Positions 1 to 18,400 of a stretch of 29,274 nt of DNA are shown here, piece after piece. Each line of letters starts with the position of its first letter. Within the stretch, counting starts at the first letter, position 1. The notes under the pieces were generated by a model. That model did no database searches. It was not told the DNA's origin and worked only from the letters and a program-made list of their open reading frames with translations. A program made the translations under genes and the position numbers. This DNA is from JAFAVZ01 sp036009105 (GTDB lineage: Bacteria > Acidobacteriota > Thermoanaerobaculia > Gp7-AA8), in the NCBI GenBank assembly GCA_036009105.1, contig DASYMJ010000276.1, forward strand, positions 1-29,274. The letters are read 5' to 3'.

Positions 1-5107
<5,107 letters not shown>

Positions 5108-5116
5108 GTGTGTTTT

Positions 5117-5122
5117 TCCCTT
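5117..5122 (-). promoter_or_regulatory. Ribosome binding site of gene C
   Basis: AAGGGA on the minus strand, in the 17-base gap after gene B's TAA and nine bases before the ATG at 5107. No promoter or terminator fits in this gap, so B and C are most likely one transcript. Confidence 0.8.
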
Positions 5123-5124
5123 GA

Positions 5125-6459
5125 TTACCGCGCCACGCGCTTGATGGTGGGCAGCGCCAGTTTTTCGACGATCTCGATGGTCTCGACCCGAGCCTTCGGA
5201 TCGCGTACGGCGGCGGCGAGGACCTTGCGCAGCTTCGCGCTCAAACCCTCGATGCTCGATTTCTTGAAGAGCTCAGCGTTGAAGTAGAAGCAGCCGGCCA
5301 GCCGGTCCTCCAGCTCGTTGAGGCTGAGGGTGAGGTCGAACATCGCGGAGTGCTCTTCCTCGACGTCCGCCGCCTGGATGGCGGAGCGGTTGCTGCCCGG
5401 CGTGTTGTTGAGGGCGAAGCAGAGCTGGAAGAGCGGATGGCCGGCCGGGTTGCGCTCCGGCTGCAGCTCGGCCACCAGGCGCTCGAACGGCAGCTCCTGA
5501 TGCTGCTGCGCGGCGAGCGTGGTGGCCCGCACCTGCTCCACCACCTGGTCGAAGCTGCTATGGCCGTCGACGCCGACGCGCAGGACGACGGTGTTGACGA
5601 AGAAGCCGATCACGCGCTCCAGCTCCGGAGACGGCCGGTTCGCCACCGGCGTGCCGAGGACGACGTCGTCCTTGCCGCCCAGGCGGGCGACCAGCACCGA
5701 GAAGGCGGCGATGAGGGCCATGTAAAGCGTGGAGCCGCTCTGCGCGCAGTACGCCTTGAGCGCGGCAAACGTCTCCGGGCCGAGCTCGAACGGCACCGCG
5801 CCGCCCTTGCGGCCCAGCTCCTTCGGGCGGGGGAAGTCGAGGGGGAGGCTGTGGAACTTCGGCATGCCGTCCAGCTGCTGCTTCCAGTAGGTCATGAGGG
5901 CGTGCATCCGCTCCTCGCCCAGGGTCTGCTGCTGCCAGGCGGCGTAGTCGGCGTACTGCAGGGGGAGCGGCGTCATGTCGACGTCGCCGCCGCCGAGCAG
6001 CGTCTCGTACGCCTCGACCAGCTCGGCCTTGAAGATGCCGTTGGACCAGCCGTCGGTGATGGCGTGATGGATGGTGAAGTGGATCCAGTGCTGCTCCTGG
6101 CCGGCGTTGATGATCACGCCGCGCCACAGCAGGTCGGTGCTCATGTCGAACGGCAGCGCGCGCTCGAAGCGCAGCGTCTCCGCCACCTCGGCCGCATCGC
6201 TCGCCTCGATGACCCGCACCGGCAGCGCGATGGTGTCGACGATCTCCTGCCGCGCGCCGCCATCCACCGCGACGAAGCGGGTGCGGAGGCTCCACTGGCG
6301 CCGGGCGACGGCGGCCAGCGCGCGGAGGAAGACGTCGATGTCGAAGTCGCCGCCGACCTCGAGGGTCATGTTGATGTTGTAGGAGGTGGTGCCCTGCTCG
6401 TACTGCTCGATGAACCAGAGGCGCTGCTGGGCGAAGCTGAGCGGCACGTCGCTGTAGTC
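5125..6459 (-). other. Terminal condensation domain of gene B
   Basis: Starts VPLSFAQQRLWFIEQ, has IHHAITDGWS (HH at 6064-6069), YADYAAWQ, IGFFVNTVVLR and ELPFERL, so it looks catalytically complete. It differs from the other C domains (TTSYNINMTLEVGG, RQWSLRT instead of RHEVLRT). It is followed by the stop, with no A or T. It probably joins the module 4 peptide to the residue held on gene C's first carrier, in trans. Confidence 0.9.
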
Positions 6460-9400
6460 GCGCAGCGGCTCGATGGCGGCCGGCGCGGCGAGCGCGCCGC
6501 GGGTCGCATCGATGACCCGCGCCAGCGCGGCGGGCGTCGGGTTCTCGAAGAGGGCGAGGAGCGGCAGCTCGACGTTGCAGCGGCGGCGGATGCGGGCGAT
6601 GGCCTGCGAGGCGAGCAGGGAGTGGCCGCCATGCTCGAAGAAGTGATCGTCCGCGCCGGCCGGGGCGTAGCGGAGGAGCTCCTGCCACACGGCCACGAGC
6701 TCGCTCTCCGTCGCCGTGCGCGGCGCGAGCGTCCCGGCCGCGACGAACTCCGGCTCGGGCAGCGCCTTCCTGTCCACCTTGCCGTTGGCGGTGAGCGGCA
6801 GCGCGCTCATCACCACGAAGGCGGAGGGGATCATGTACTCGGGAAGGGTCTGCCGAAGCTGCGCCCTGGCTGCTTCCGCGTCTCCCACGACATAGGCGAT
6901 CAGCCGCTGGTCCTTCGCGATGACCACGGCCTCTTTCACGATCTCCAGCAACCGGGCGGTGATCTCGCCCGGCTCGATGCGGAAGCCGCGGATCTTGACC
7001 TGATCGTCCACCCGGCCGAGGAACTGGAGGTTGCCGTCCGGAAGGCGGCGGACCAGATCGCCGGTGCGGTAGAGGCGCGACCCCTCACCGGCCTTCGGCA
7101 CCCTCTCTTCGCCGCGCGGGGAGAGGGCCGGGGGTGAGAGGCTGACGAATTTCTCGGCGGTCAGCTCCGGGCGGTGGAGGTAGCCCAGGGCGAGGCCGGC
7201 GCCGCCGATGTACAGCTCGCCCGCCACGCCGACCGGCACCAGTTGCAGGTCGCCGTTCAGCACGAGGGTGGTGACGTTGTCGATCGGCGTGCCGATGGGC
7301 GGCGCGCCATCAAAGTCCGGCGTCACTTCGAACGTCGTCGCCACCACCGCGGCCTCGGTCGGCCCGTAGTGATTGACCAGCCGCGCGCGGGAGCCCTTCG
7401 GCACGCGGTACCCGCTCAGCTTCTCGCCGCCGACGATGATCGCCTCCAGGGTGCGCCAGCGCTGGGCCGGAACGTCCTGATGGGCGAGGTGCTCCAGCAG
7501 CGCGGTGGGGAAGATGCAGTGCGTGATGCCGTCCCGCTCGAAGCGCTCGGAAAGCAGCATGGCGTCGGCGCGCTCCGCGTCGCTGACGATGGCCACGCGG
7601 GCGCCGGCCAGCAGGTACGGCCACACGTCGTACACCGAGGGATCGAAGCTGATGCTGACCAGGTGCGCGCCGACGCTGTTTTGCGTCGGCTGGAAGGTGC
7701 GGTGATGCCAGGCGCAGAGGTTGGCCAAAGCGGCGTGCGTGTTCGGCACCCCCTTGGGCAGGCCGGTGGAGCCGGAGGTGTAGATGATGTAGGCGGCTTC
7801 GGCGGGCGTCATCGCGGGACGGGCTGAAGCCTGTCTCACGTTTACGTCCGCCTCGGTCAGGACGATGGTCGCCTCGGCGTCCGCGATCATGAAGGAGAGG
7901 CGATCCTTGGGGTAGCCGGGGTCGAGGGGAACGTACGCGGAGCCGGCCTTCCAGGCGGCGAGCACGGCCACGATCTCTTCGATCGAGCGCTGCATGCGGA
8001 TGCCGACCACCCTTGCGCCGAGCAGCTGGTGAGCCAGCGCGTTCGCCGCGTGGTCCAGCTGCTGGTAGGTGATGGTGCGGTCGCCGTGCACCACGGCGAT
8101 AGCGTGCGGCGTCTTCGCGGCCTGCTCCTCGAACAGCTCGTGCACGGAGCCCTGGGGGCGCGGCGCGGCGGTCTCGTTCCAGGCCGCGAGCTGCGCGCGC
8201 TCGGCGTCGCCCAGGATGTCGATCTCCGCCACGCTGGCCGCTTGCGGCAGGCGGCGGAGGATGGTGGTGAGGTGCTCCAGCAGGCGGGCGATGGTCGCGG
8301 CGGAGAACTGGTCGGAGCGGTAGTCGCAGCGCAGCTTGAGAGCGGCGCGATAGCTGGCCACCAGCACCAGCTTGTAGTTCGTCCGCCCCTCTTCCGCCGT
8401 CGACTTTTCGATGGCGAACGTCTGGGCCGGCGCGGCGTCGGACGTCAGCGCGGTCTCCAGCGGATAGTTCTCGAAGGCCATCACCGTGTCAAAGAGCGGC
8501 TCGCCGGCGCGGACGCGGCTGCGGCGCTGCACTTCCGGCAACGGCAGGAAGCCGAACTGCTGGCTCTCCTGAAACGCGCGGTGGATGCGGCCCAGCAGCG
8601 CGCCGGTCTCCGCCTTGTCTCCGAACGAGACCTTCACCGGGATGGCATTGATGAACAACCCGATCATCTCCTCGATCCGGCTGACCTCGGCCGGACGGCC
8701 GGAGATCACGGTGCCGAAGACGACGTCGTTCTCGCCGCTGTAGCGGTGGAGCAGGTACCCCCATGCCAGCTGCATCACCGTGTTGAGCGTGGTCTGCTGG
8801 CCGCGCGCGAAGGCGTCGAGCCGCTGCGACTCCTCGTCGCTGAAGACGAAGCCCGCCTCCCGGAACTCGGTCACGTCCTCGGCCGGCAGCTTGTCGACGC
8901 CGAGGGGCGTGGTGCTCTCGTGCTCGCCGAGGACGCTGCTCCACCAGGCGTGCGCCTCATCCAGGTCGCGCGTCTGCAGCCAGCGCATGTACTGCTCGAA
9001 GTCCGCCGGCAGCGCGAGCGCCACCCGCTCGTACGCGGCCATCACTTCCTGGTAGACCAGGGGGATGGACCAGCCGTCGAGGAGGAGATGGTGATGCGTC
9101 CAGAGCATCTGCCAGCGGTCGTCCGCGATGCGGATGATGGAGAGGCGCTGCAGGCCCGGCTGCTCCAGGTCGAAGCCGGCCTGCTTGTCGGCCAGGCGGT
9201 ACTGCTCGAAGCGCTCGGCCTGTTCCGCCTCGCTCAGCTCGCGCCAGTCTTCTTCGCGGAACGGCACGCTGACCTGGTCGACCACGAGCTGGTGCAGCGC
9301 GCCTTCGTCGGCCACGAATGCCGTCTTGAAAACGTCGTGGCGGTTGGCCACCGTCTGCCATGCCTCGTGGAAGCGCGCCGGCGACAGCTCGCCGCGGAGG

Positions 9401-12400
9401 ATGGGGAACATCTGGGTGACGTAGGCGCTGCGGTCGAGCTGGGCGTGGAAGTACATCCCCTGCTGCATGGCCGTGGCCGGATAGAGGCGGGCGATGGGGT
9501 AGCGGCGCTGCCACCGGTCGAGCGTGTCCTGCGAGAGGCGGGCGAGGGGGAAGTCGGACGGGGTGAAGTCGCCGCGCTCGGTTTGCAGGCAGTGCTCGAT
9601 CACGGCGCGCAGGCCGTCCTCGATGCAGGCCGCGAGCTGGGCCATGGTCTCGGCGCGGTACTGCAGGTTGCTGTAGTCGATGCCGAAGACCAGCTCGCCG
9701 CCGATGACCTTGCCGTTCAGCACGAGCTGGTAGGTGCGGTGCTGGCGCTCGCTGTGCGAGGCGCCGGTGTGCTCCGGCGCGCCGCGGAAGGCGCCGTCTT
9801 GCTCCACGGCTTGGTCGAGCTGGCCGAGGTAGTTGAAGACGAGCTGGGGGTGGGGCCTGGCGATGAGGTCCGCGTCGTGAGCGAGCTCGCGCAGGACGCC
9901 GAAGCCGATGCCGTTGTTCGGGATGGCGCGGTACTGCTCCTTGACCGACTTGATCACGCCGGCCACGTCTCCGCCGCGGCTGTGCAGGGTGAGCGGATAG
10001 ACGGTGGTGAACCAGCCGACGGTCTGGGTGGTGTCGAGGCGCTCGAACAGCGACTCGCGGCCGTGCCCTTCCAGGGCGATGCGCAGCCCGGCCGCGCCGC
10101 TCCAGCGGCGCATGCCGAGGTAGAGGCCGGAGAGCAGCAGCTCGTTGATGCTGGTGCGGTAGGCCGGCGCGCAGCGCTGCAGCAGCGCCTGGGTCTCGGC
10201 CTGGGTCAGCCGCACCCGCTCGCGCCGCGTGCTCTGGCCGGTCGGCGCTTCGGAGGGCTGCAGGTCGACCGGCAGCGGCGCGGTGGGGAGGTCGTACTGC
10301 GACAGCCAGTAGGCCTTCTCCTGCTGCAGGGCGGGCGACACCGCGTACTCGGCGAGGGCGGCGCCCCACTGCTGGAAGGAGGACGTCTTCGGCGCGAGCT
10401 CGATGCGGCCGCCGCTGGTGTACTGGCGGTAGGCCTGCTCGATGTCGGCCAGGAGGATGCGCCAGGAGACGCCGTCCACCACGATGTGATGGGCGATGAG
10501 GAAGAGGCGGCCTTCACCCTGGCCGGCAAAGTAGACGGCGCGGAAGAGCGGGCCTTCGGCGAGGTCGAACTCGCGCTGGTAGTGATCGCAGCGGGCGGTG
10601 ATGAACGCGGCCGCGTCTTCCTCCGGCAGCGGCTCGACGATGCAGCTCGCGGCGAGCATTTCCTCGGAGAGCGGGGCATGCGTCGCGGTGAGGCCGGTGA
10701 AGCGCAACCGCAGCGCATCGTGACGGCGCACCAGAGCGGCCACCATTTCCTCCAGGAACGCGGCGTCGAAGCCGGCCGGCGTGGTGAGCAGGACCGACTG
10801 GTTGAAGTGCTGCGGGTCGAGCCAGCTGGCCAGGAAGTCGCGCTGGATGGGCAGCAGCGAAAGGGCGCCGGTCATCGGCTCCTGCGGCGTGTCGAGGGCC
10901 ACGCCGTGGCGGGCCTGCGCGGCGAGGGCGGCGATGGTCTGGTGCTCGAAGAGCTGGCGGGTGGTGATGGCGATGCCGGCCTGGTTCGCCCGGGAGACGG
11001 CCTGGATGGAGAGGATGGAGTCGCCGCCGATGGCGAAGAAGTTGTCCTGGGTCCCGACGCGCTCCAGCTTGAGGAGCTGGGCCCAGATGGCGGCCAGCTT
11101 CTCCTCCGTCTCGTTGCGCGGCGCCACGTACGCGTCGGCCTGCTGCAAGTCGGGCTCGGGCAACGCGGCCTTGTCCACCTTGCCGTTGGCGTTGAGAGGG
11201 AACGCGTCCATCACCACGATGGCAGCCGGCACCATGTAGTCCGGCAGCACCTTGCGCAGCTGCTGACGGATGGCGTCCGCGTCGAGCGTGGAGATCGCGT
11301 AGGCGACGAGCTTCTTGTTCGTTCCCTCCCCGCGGGCGAGGACGATCGCGTCGTCCACGCCGCGGAGGCGGGCCAGCTGCGCGGCGATCTCGCCGAGCTC
11401 GATGCGGAAGCCGCGGATCTTGACCTGATCGTCGGCCCGGCCGATGAATTCCAGCACGCCGTCCGGCAGGAAGCGCACCAGATCGCCGGTGCGATAGAGC
11501 CGCTCGCCGTTCACGGTGACGAACTTCTCGGCGGTGAGCGCCGGCTGGTTCAGATAGCCGCGGGCCACGCCGGCGCCGCCGGCATACAGCTCGCCGACCG
11601 CACCGAGGGGGAGCGGCGTCATGGCGTCATTGAGCACGTGGAGCGTGGTGCCGTTGATGGCGGCACCGAGAGGAATGGAACGGCCAAAGTCGGCGTCGCG
11701 GGGGATGGCGTAGCAGCAGGTGAAGGTGGTGTTCTCGGTCGGGCCGTAGCCGTTGATGACCGTGGCGGCGGGCATGGCCCGGTAGACGCGCTCCACGGCG
11801 CGCGGGTTGACCACGTCGCCGCCGGCGAGGATGTGGCGCAGGCCGTCGTAGCGCGGCAGCTGCTGCGACCACTGCTCGAAGAGGCCGGAGGTCAGCCAGA
11901 TGGTGTTGACGCGGTTCGCCTCGATCACGCCATTGAGCACGGCGAGGTCGAGGTACTTTTCGGGGTACATCACCAGCGTGCCGCCGTTGAGCAGCGCGCC
12001 CCAGATCTCGAACGTGGCGGCGTCGAAGGAGGGCGAGGAGGCCTGCAGGATGCGGCTCTCCGCGCTGAGCGGCACGTAGGTATTGCCGATGACGAGGCGG
12101 ACCACGCTCCGGTGCCCGACCATGACGCCCTTCGGCGTGCCGGTGGAACCGGAGGTGTAGATCAGGTAGGCGAGGCTGCCCTGCACCGAAGGCGCCGCAT
12201 CGTTCGCGTGCAGCATGGCTTCGGCGAGCAGCTCGCCGGTGAGGACGATCTTTGCGTTGCTGTCCGCGACGATCGCGTCGATGCGCGCTTGCGGATAGGC
12301 CGGGTCGACGGGCACGTATGCGCCGCCGGCCTTGAGGATGGCGAGGAGCGCCACGGCCATCTCCAGCGAGCGCTCCATGCAGACGCCGACGAACGTCTCC

Positions 12401-15400
12401 GGCTGCACGCCGTTTGCGATGAGCCACTGCGCCACGCGGTTCGCCTTGCCATCGAGCTCGGCGTAGGTCAGCGACGCGTCGCCGCAAACCACGGCTACGG
12501 CATCGGGGGTGCGAAGGGCGTGCTGCTCGAAGAGCTGGTGGATGGTGGCCTCAGGGAACGGGCGCTGCGAGGCGTTCCACCGAGCCATCGTCTGGAGGTC
12601 GGCAGCGGTGGCGATGTCGAGGCGGTGCACGTCCGCCGTTGGCTTGTCGCAGAGCTCGCGGAGCAGCACTTCGAAGCTGGCCGCCATCCGCTCGATGGTG
12701 GCGCGATGGAAGAGGCTGGAGGCGAAGCTCCAGGACAACGCGAGGCCCTGGGAAGTCTCGGCGGCGGCGAAGTTCAGGTCGAACTTGGCCACGTGGCCCC
12801 CCTGCTGCAGCGGCTCGAGCTCCAGGCCGGGGAGCTGCATCGGCGTCTTCTCGTTGTTGTCGAAGCCGAAGGTGATCTGGAACATCGTGGTGTGGCTCAG
12901 GCTCCGCTCCGGCTTGAGCTCGTCCACGATGGCCTCGAAGGGGATGTCCTGGTTGGAGTAGGCGTCGAGGGCCATGATCCGCGCGCGGCGCAGCAGCTCG
13001 GCGAAGGAGACCTGGCCGGAGAGATCGGTGCGCATGATCAAGGTGTTGACGAAGAAGCCGATGAGCGGCTCGAGGTCGCGATGGGAGCGGCCGGCCACCG
13101 GGGTGCCGAAGACGACATCATCGTCATTGCTCCAGCGCCCCAGGAGCAGGGCGAATGCGGTCTGGAGGAGCATGAAGAGCGTGACGTTGTTGGCCTGGGC
13201 CAGCTCGCGCAGCTGCTCGAGCAGCTCCAGCGGCAGCTCCTGGCGGAGGTTGTCGCCGGCCAGGCTGCGCGTGGTGGTGCGCGGCGCGTCGAGGGGAAGG
13301 CTGTGCACCGCCGGCAGGTCGGCCAGCTGGCCCTTCCAGTAGTCGAGCTGCTTGCGGAACGACTGGTCGGCCAGGAAGTCGCGCTGCCAGGCGGCGTAGT
13401 CGCCGTACTGGATCTCCAGCGGGCGCAGCGGATTCGGCCGCCCTTCCACGAACGCGGAGTAGAGGGTCATGAACTCGCGGGCCAGGACGGAGAGCGACCA
13501 GCCGTCCGAGGCCACGTGATGCATGGCGAAGAGCAGCACGTGCTCGCGCTCGGAGAGTTTGATCAGGCCGACGCGCATCATCAGGTCGCGGCGGAGGTCG
13601 AAGATCTTGGTCGCTTCGGCGCGGGCGATGCGATGCAGCTCCGCCTCCTGCGCCTCCCCTGCCAGCGCGGAGAGGTCGAAGCGTCCGAGGGGGAAGGGGC
13701 GGGCGGGGTTGACCACCTGGATGCCCTGGCCGTCGCGGACGTGGAACGTGGTGCGCAGGACCTCGTGGCGGCGGACGATCTCGTCCAGCGAGCGCTGGAG
13801 AGCCTGGACGTCCAGCGCGCCTTTGAGGCGCAGCGCGGCCGGCATGTTGTACTGCGCGCTGCCGCCTTCCAGCTGGTCGATGAACCAGAGGCGCTGCTGG
13901 GCGAAGGAGAGCGGCATCGCCTCCTCGCGCAGGGTGGAGCGGATGTGCGCGTGCTCGGCGGCATCGAGCGAGTCGATGTGCGCCGCAAGCGACTGGATGG
14001 TGTTGTGCTCGAAGAGCGCGCGCACCGGGATCGACTTCTGGAACGCCGCGGCGACGGCGGTGCCGACCCGCATGGCCAGGAGCGACTGCCCGCCAATCTC
14101 GAAGAAGTTGGCCGTGGCGCTGACGCCCTCCAGCTTGAGCACGCTCTCCCAGATGGCGGCGAGCTGCACCTCGGTCGGCGTGGACGGAGCGACGTGCTCC
14201 TGCCCGGCCAGGCGGTCGGGCGCGGGAAGGGCGCGCTTGTCGATCTTGCCGTTCGCGTTGCGCGGCAGCGAGTCGAGAACGACGAACGCGCCGGGGGTCA
14301 TGAACGCGGGGAGGTTCTGACGGAGCAGCGCCCGCAGCGCGTCGACCACATCGGCATCCGATTCGGGGACGACGTAGGCGATGAGCTGCTGCTCGCCCGA
14401 CTTGCCGCTGGCGATGACGATCGCTTCCTTGAGCAGGCCGCTGGCCAGGAGCTGCGTTTCGATCTCGCCCAGCTCGACCCGGAAGCCGCGGATCTTGACC
14501 TGCTGGTCGATGCGGCCGAGGTATTCGATCTCGCCGCTTTCCGGATAGCGGACCAGGTCGCCGGTGCGGTAGAGGCGCTTCCCATCGATGGTGATGAACT
14601 TCTCCGCGGTCAGCTCCTCGCGGTTGAGGTAGCCGCGGGCGACGGAGCTGCCGCCGAGGTACAGCTCGCCGGCCAGGCCGACCGGGCAGAGGGCGCCGGA
14701 GGGGTCGACCACGTAGCACTCGTAGTTCGGCAAGGGGCGGCCGATGGGCGGGTTCTTCCCTTCCTCGACCTGGTAATGCGTCACCTCGAAGAGGGTGGAG
14801 AAGACCGTGGCTTCGGTGGGGCCGTAGCCGTTCCAGAGCGCCACGGCGGGGCCGATCAGGCGCTGCCAGCGGGCGGTGTGCTCGCCGAGGAGCGCCTCCC
14901 CGCCCATGATGACCAGTTGCAGGGTGCTCTTCGCGATCGCCGCGTCGTCCGCGGTCAGCTCGCCGCAGAGGTAGTGGAAATACGAGGTCGGCATTGACAT
15001 GGCCGTGACGCGCTTCTCGTCGACCAGCGACCAGAAGGCCCGCGCGTTGACGGAGAGGCCTTCCGGGCTCATCACCAGCGTGCCGCCGTCGAGGACGGAG
15101 AGGCAGAGCTCTTCGATGAAGACGTCGAAGCCGAAGGAGCAGACCGAGAGGACGCGCTGCGGCTTCCGGTGGCGATAGCGCGGCTGCACGGCGGCAAAGT
15201 GGGACTGGATCTGGCGGTGCTCCAGCATCACGCCCTTGGGGATGCCGGTGGAGCCGGAGGTGTAGATGACGTAGCAGAGGTTCTGCGAGGTCCAGCCGCT
15301 GGCGCGCAGGTCGGGCCTGGTGGCCGGGAACTGCTCCAGCGGCTCATCGAGGGCGAGCGCCTGCAGCGGCAGGCGGCCCAGCAGATGCGACTGGGTGAGC

Positions 15401-18400
15401 ACGATGGACATGCCGGTGTCGGCGATGACGTGCTGGATGCGGACGGCCGGATAGTTCGGATCGAGCGGCACGTAGGCGGCGCCGGCCTTGAGGATGCCGA
15501 AGATGCCGATGACCATCTCGATGGAGCGCTCCACGGAAAGGCCGACCTTGGAGTCGGGCCCCACGCCCTGGGCGATGAGCCAGTGGGCCACGCGGTTCGC
15601 CGCTTCGTCGAGCTCGCGGTAAGTGAGGCGGCGGTCGTTCAGCTCGACGGCCGAAGCGTCCGGCGTGAGCAGGGCGTGGCGCTCGAAGAGCTCGTGGAAG
15701 CCGAGGTCCTGTTCGTACGGGGCAAGCTCGCCATTCCACTCGGCGAGGCGGGTGCGGTCGTCCTCGCTCATCAGGTCGATGCTCGCCAGCGTTTGCGCGG
15801 TGGGGAGCTGGGCGAGGATGAGGCCGAAGTGGTGGAGGAGGCGGCGGACGGCGTCCGCGGCGAGGCTGCGCGCGGCGCGGCAGCGGATGGTCAACGTGTT
15901 GTCGGTTGCGACGTGGAGGGTGAGGGGGAACTCGGTCGGCTCTTCGTGCTCGACCGACTCCACGCGCAGGCCGGAGGCGCTGGCCAGCTCGGCGGCAAAG
16001 TTCGTGTCGTCGAAGACCAGGAGGCTGTCGAAGAGGGGCGCGCCGCTCTGCTGCTGCATCTCGGCCAGGGAGAGCGTGCCGTGCTGCTGCGCGTTCTCGC
16101 TCGCCTTGCCGACCAGGCGCAGCATGTCCGCCGGGGTCTTGTCCGAGAAGGAGACGCGCATGGGGACGGTCTGCACGAGGGGGCCGACCAGCTCCGCGAA
16201 CTCGCTGTTGCGGCCGGGGTGGACGGCGCCGAAAACGACGTCGGCCTCGCGCGTGTAGCGGTGGAGGAGCCAGGCCCAGGCCAGCTGGATGGCGGCGTTG
16301 AGCGTGGTGCCGTTCGCATCGGCGAAGGCCTGGAGGGCGTTTGTTTCCGGGGCGGTCAGGACCAGGTCGAGCTGGCGATGGCCGTCCTCTCTGGCCTTGT
16401 CCAGAGGGAGCCGGGTCGGCGCCTGCAGGTCGCCCAGCGTCTCGCGCCAGAAGGCTTTCGAGGCGTTTGCGTCCTGCGCGGCGAGCCACTGGCCGTACCG
16501 CGCGAAATCAGGGGCCGCGCTGTTGGAAGGCTGGAAGACCTCGCGCAGGACGAGCATCGCGCTGCGGGTGTCGAGGAGGATGTTGTGATACGTCCAGACC
16601 AGCTTGGTGCGGCCGTTGGCTTCCGGGAGGAGGTCGAGGTGGTGGAGCTCGCTGGCGTGGGGCAGGACCACCTGCTGGAGCCCTTCCTCCGTTTCGAGGA
16701 ACGTGGTGCGGAGGATGTCGTGCCGCGCGATCGCGCGCTGCCACGAGGCTTCGAACTGCTCGGCATCGATGGCGCCGGCGAACGTCACGGTCAGCTTCGT
16801 CACGTACGCGCTGGGGTCGAACTGGCCGTGGAAGAACATCCCCTGCTGCATGGCCGTGGCGGGCTGCGACTTGCGGCTCTTGCGGATCAGCACCGGGCCG
16901 GTCTCGGTCTGCGCGTCGAGGAACGCGGCGAGGGCCTGCACGGTGGTGTGCTCGAACAGGGTGCGCACGGGGAGGCTCTTGTGGAAGGCCTGCCCCACCG
17001 CGCTGACCACCCGCGTGGCGAGCAGCGAATGGCCGCCCAGCTCGAAGAAGTTGGCGGTGACGCTGAGCGGCGTCTCCAGCTTGAGGATCTCGCTCCAGAT
17101 TTCGGCGAGGCGCTGCTCGGTCTCGGTGGAGGGGGCCACGTACCGCGCCGCGGGCGCGCGGTCGACGGCGGGCAACGCCTTGCGGTCGATCTTGCCGTTC
17201 GCGTTCAGAGGGAACGCCTCCAGGACGCACCAGGCGGAGGGGATCATGTACTCGGGCAGCGCCTTCTTCACCCGCTGCTTTACGTCTTCGATCGACGCAT
17301 CGCCGACGATGTAGGCGACCAGCTGCCGGCTCTCCCCTTCCCCGCTGGCCACGACCAGCGCGTCCTGCACGCGGTCGACGGCTTTGATGGCGGTCTCGAT
17401 CTCGCCCAGCTCGATGCGGAAGCCGCGGATCTTGACCTGGTTGTCGATGCGGCCGAGGAACTCGAGCTGGCCGGTGGGAAGGTAGCGCACCAGGTCGCCG
17501 CTCTTGTAGACGCGCGAGCCGCGGTAGTGGACGAACTTGGCCGCGGTGAGCTCGGGCTGGTGGACGTAGCCCTTCGCCACGCCGGCCCCGCCGATGTGGA
17601 GCTCGCCGGCCACGCCGACCGGGGCGAGCTGCATCGCCTCGTTGAGCACGTACAGCCCGGTGTTCTCCATGGCGGTGCCGATGGGGAGACGCTCCACGCC
17701 CGGGTTGGCGGTGACGTCGAACATGGCGCAGCCGACCACGGTCTCGGTAGGGCCGTAGTGGTTGAAGATCTGCGCATGCGGGAACTTTGTCTGGAGATCG
17801 CGAGCGAGCGCGGCTTGGAACTGGTCGCCGCCGATCACGAAAGTTGCTGGCTGCTGGTGGCTGGTTGCCGGTAGAAGGGCGAGCAAGCCCGCTACGTGCA
17901 TGGGGGTCATGCGCACCAGGTACGCGCGGTCGTCCCTGGCGAGCGTGGCGGCCAGCTCGGTCAGCTCTTCGCCCGGCGGGGTCAGCGTGACGCAGCCGCC
18001 GTGCATGAGCGGGAGGTAGAGCGCCGGCACGGTGATGTCGAAGCCGTGCGAGGTCACCACGAGCGAGCCTTCCAGATGCGCGCCGTAGTAGCGGCGGGAG
18101 GCGAAGGCGAGATAGTCGGTCAGCCCGGAGTGGAGGATCTCCACCCCTTTCGGCACACCGGTGGAACCCGAGGTGTAGATGACGTAGGCGCTGTCCGCCG
18201 GCTGGACGGCGACGCCCGGATTGGTCGGCTCGTAGTCGGCGAGCCATTCGGCGTCGTCGATCACGACCACGTCGAGGCCGGCCACCGGCAGCTTGTCCAC
18301 CAGCTTGGACTGGGTGAGGACGAGCTCGATCTTGCCGTTGGCGATCACGTGGCGCAGGCGGTCGGCGGTGTTGCCCGGCTCGAACGGCACGTAGGCGGCG

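Larger units (their letters stand above)
9490..13919 (-). other. Gene B module 3 (C-A-T-E), D-Val
   Basis: Active C domain with HHVASDG (HH at 13516-13521). The A domain has YTSGSTGTPKGVM and FDAATFEIW, Asp235 at 12022-12024. The code D-A-F-W-L-G-G-T-F-K is the established Val code apart from Leu for Ile at 299. The carrier has the GGDSI form (Ser 11017-11019) that usually precedes epimerases. An epimerisation domain follows at once. The next module begins with a D-type C domain, so D-Val is passed on. Confidence 0.92.

Noticed and set aside
8029..14997. Very long open frame on the + strand (2322 codons)
   Set aside because: It lies antisense to gene B with perfect NRPS motifs on the other strand. 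Its translation is low-complexity (rich in Leu, Gly, Glu, Val, Arg, Asp) with no recognisable domain. Long antisense open frames are expected opposite GC-rich coding DNA.
16570..16600. His to Asn change in gene B C* as a sequencing error
   Set aside because: A single base could explain CAC to AAC, but the domain also has DT for DG and lacks 37 residues, so degeneration is the better explanation.
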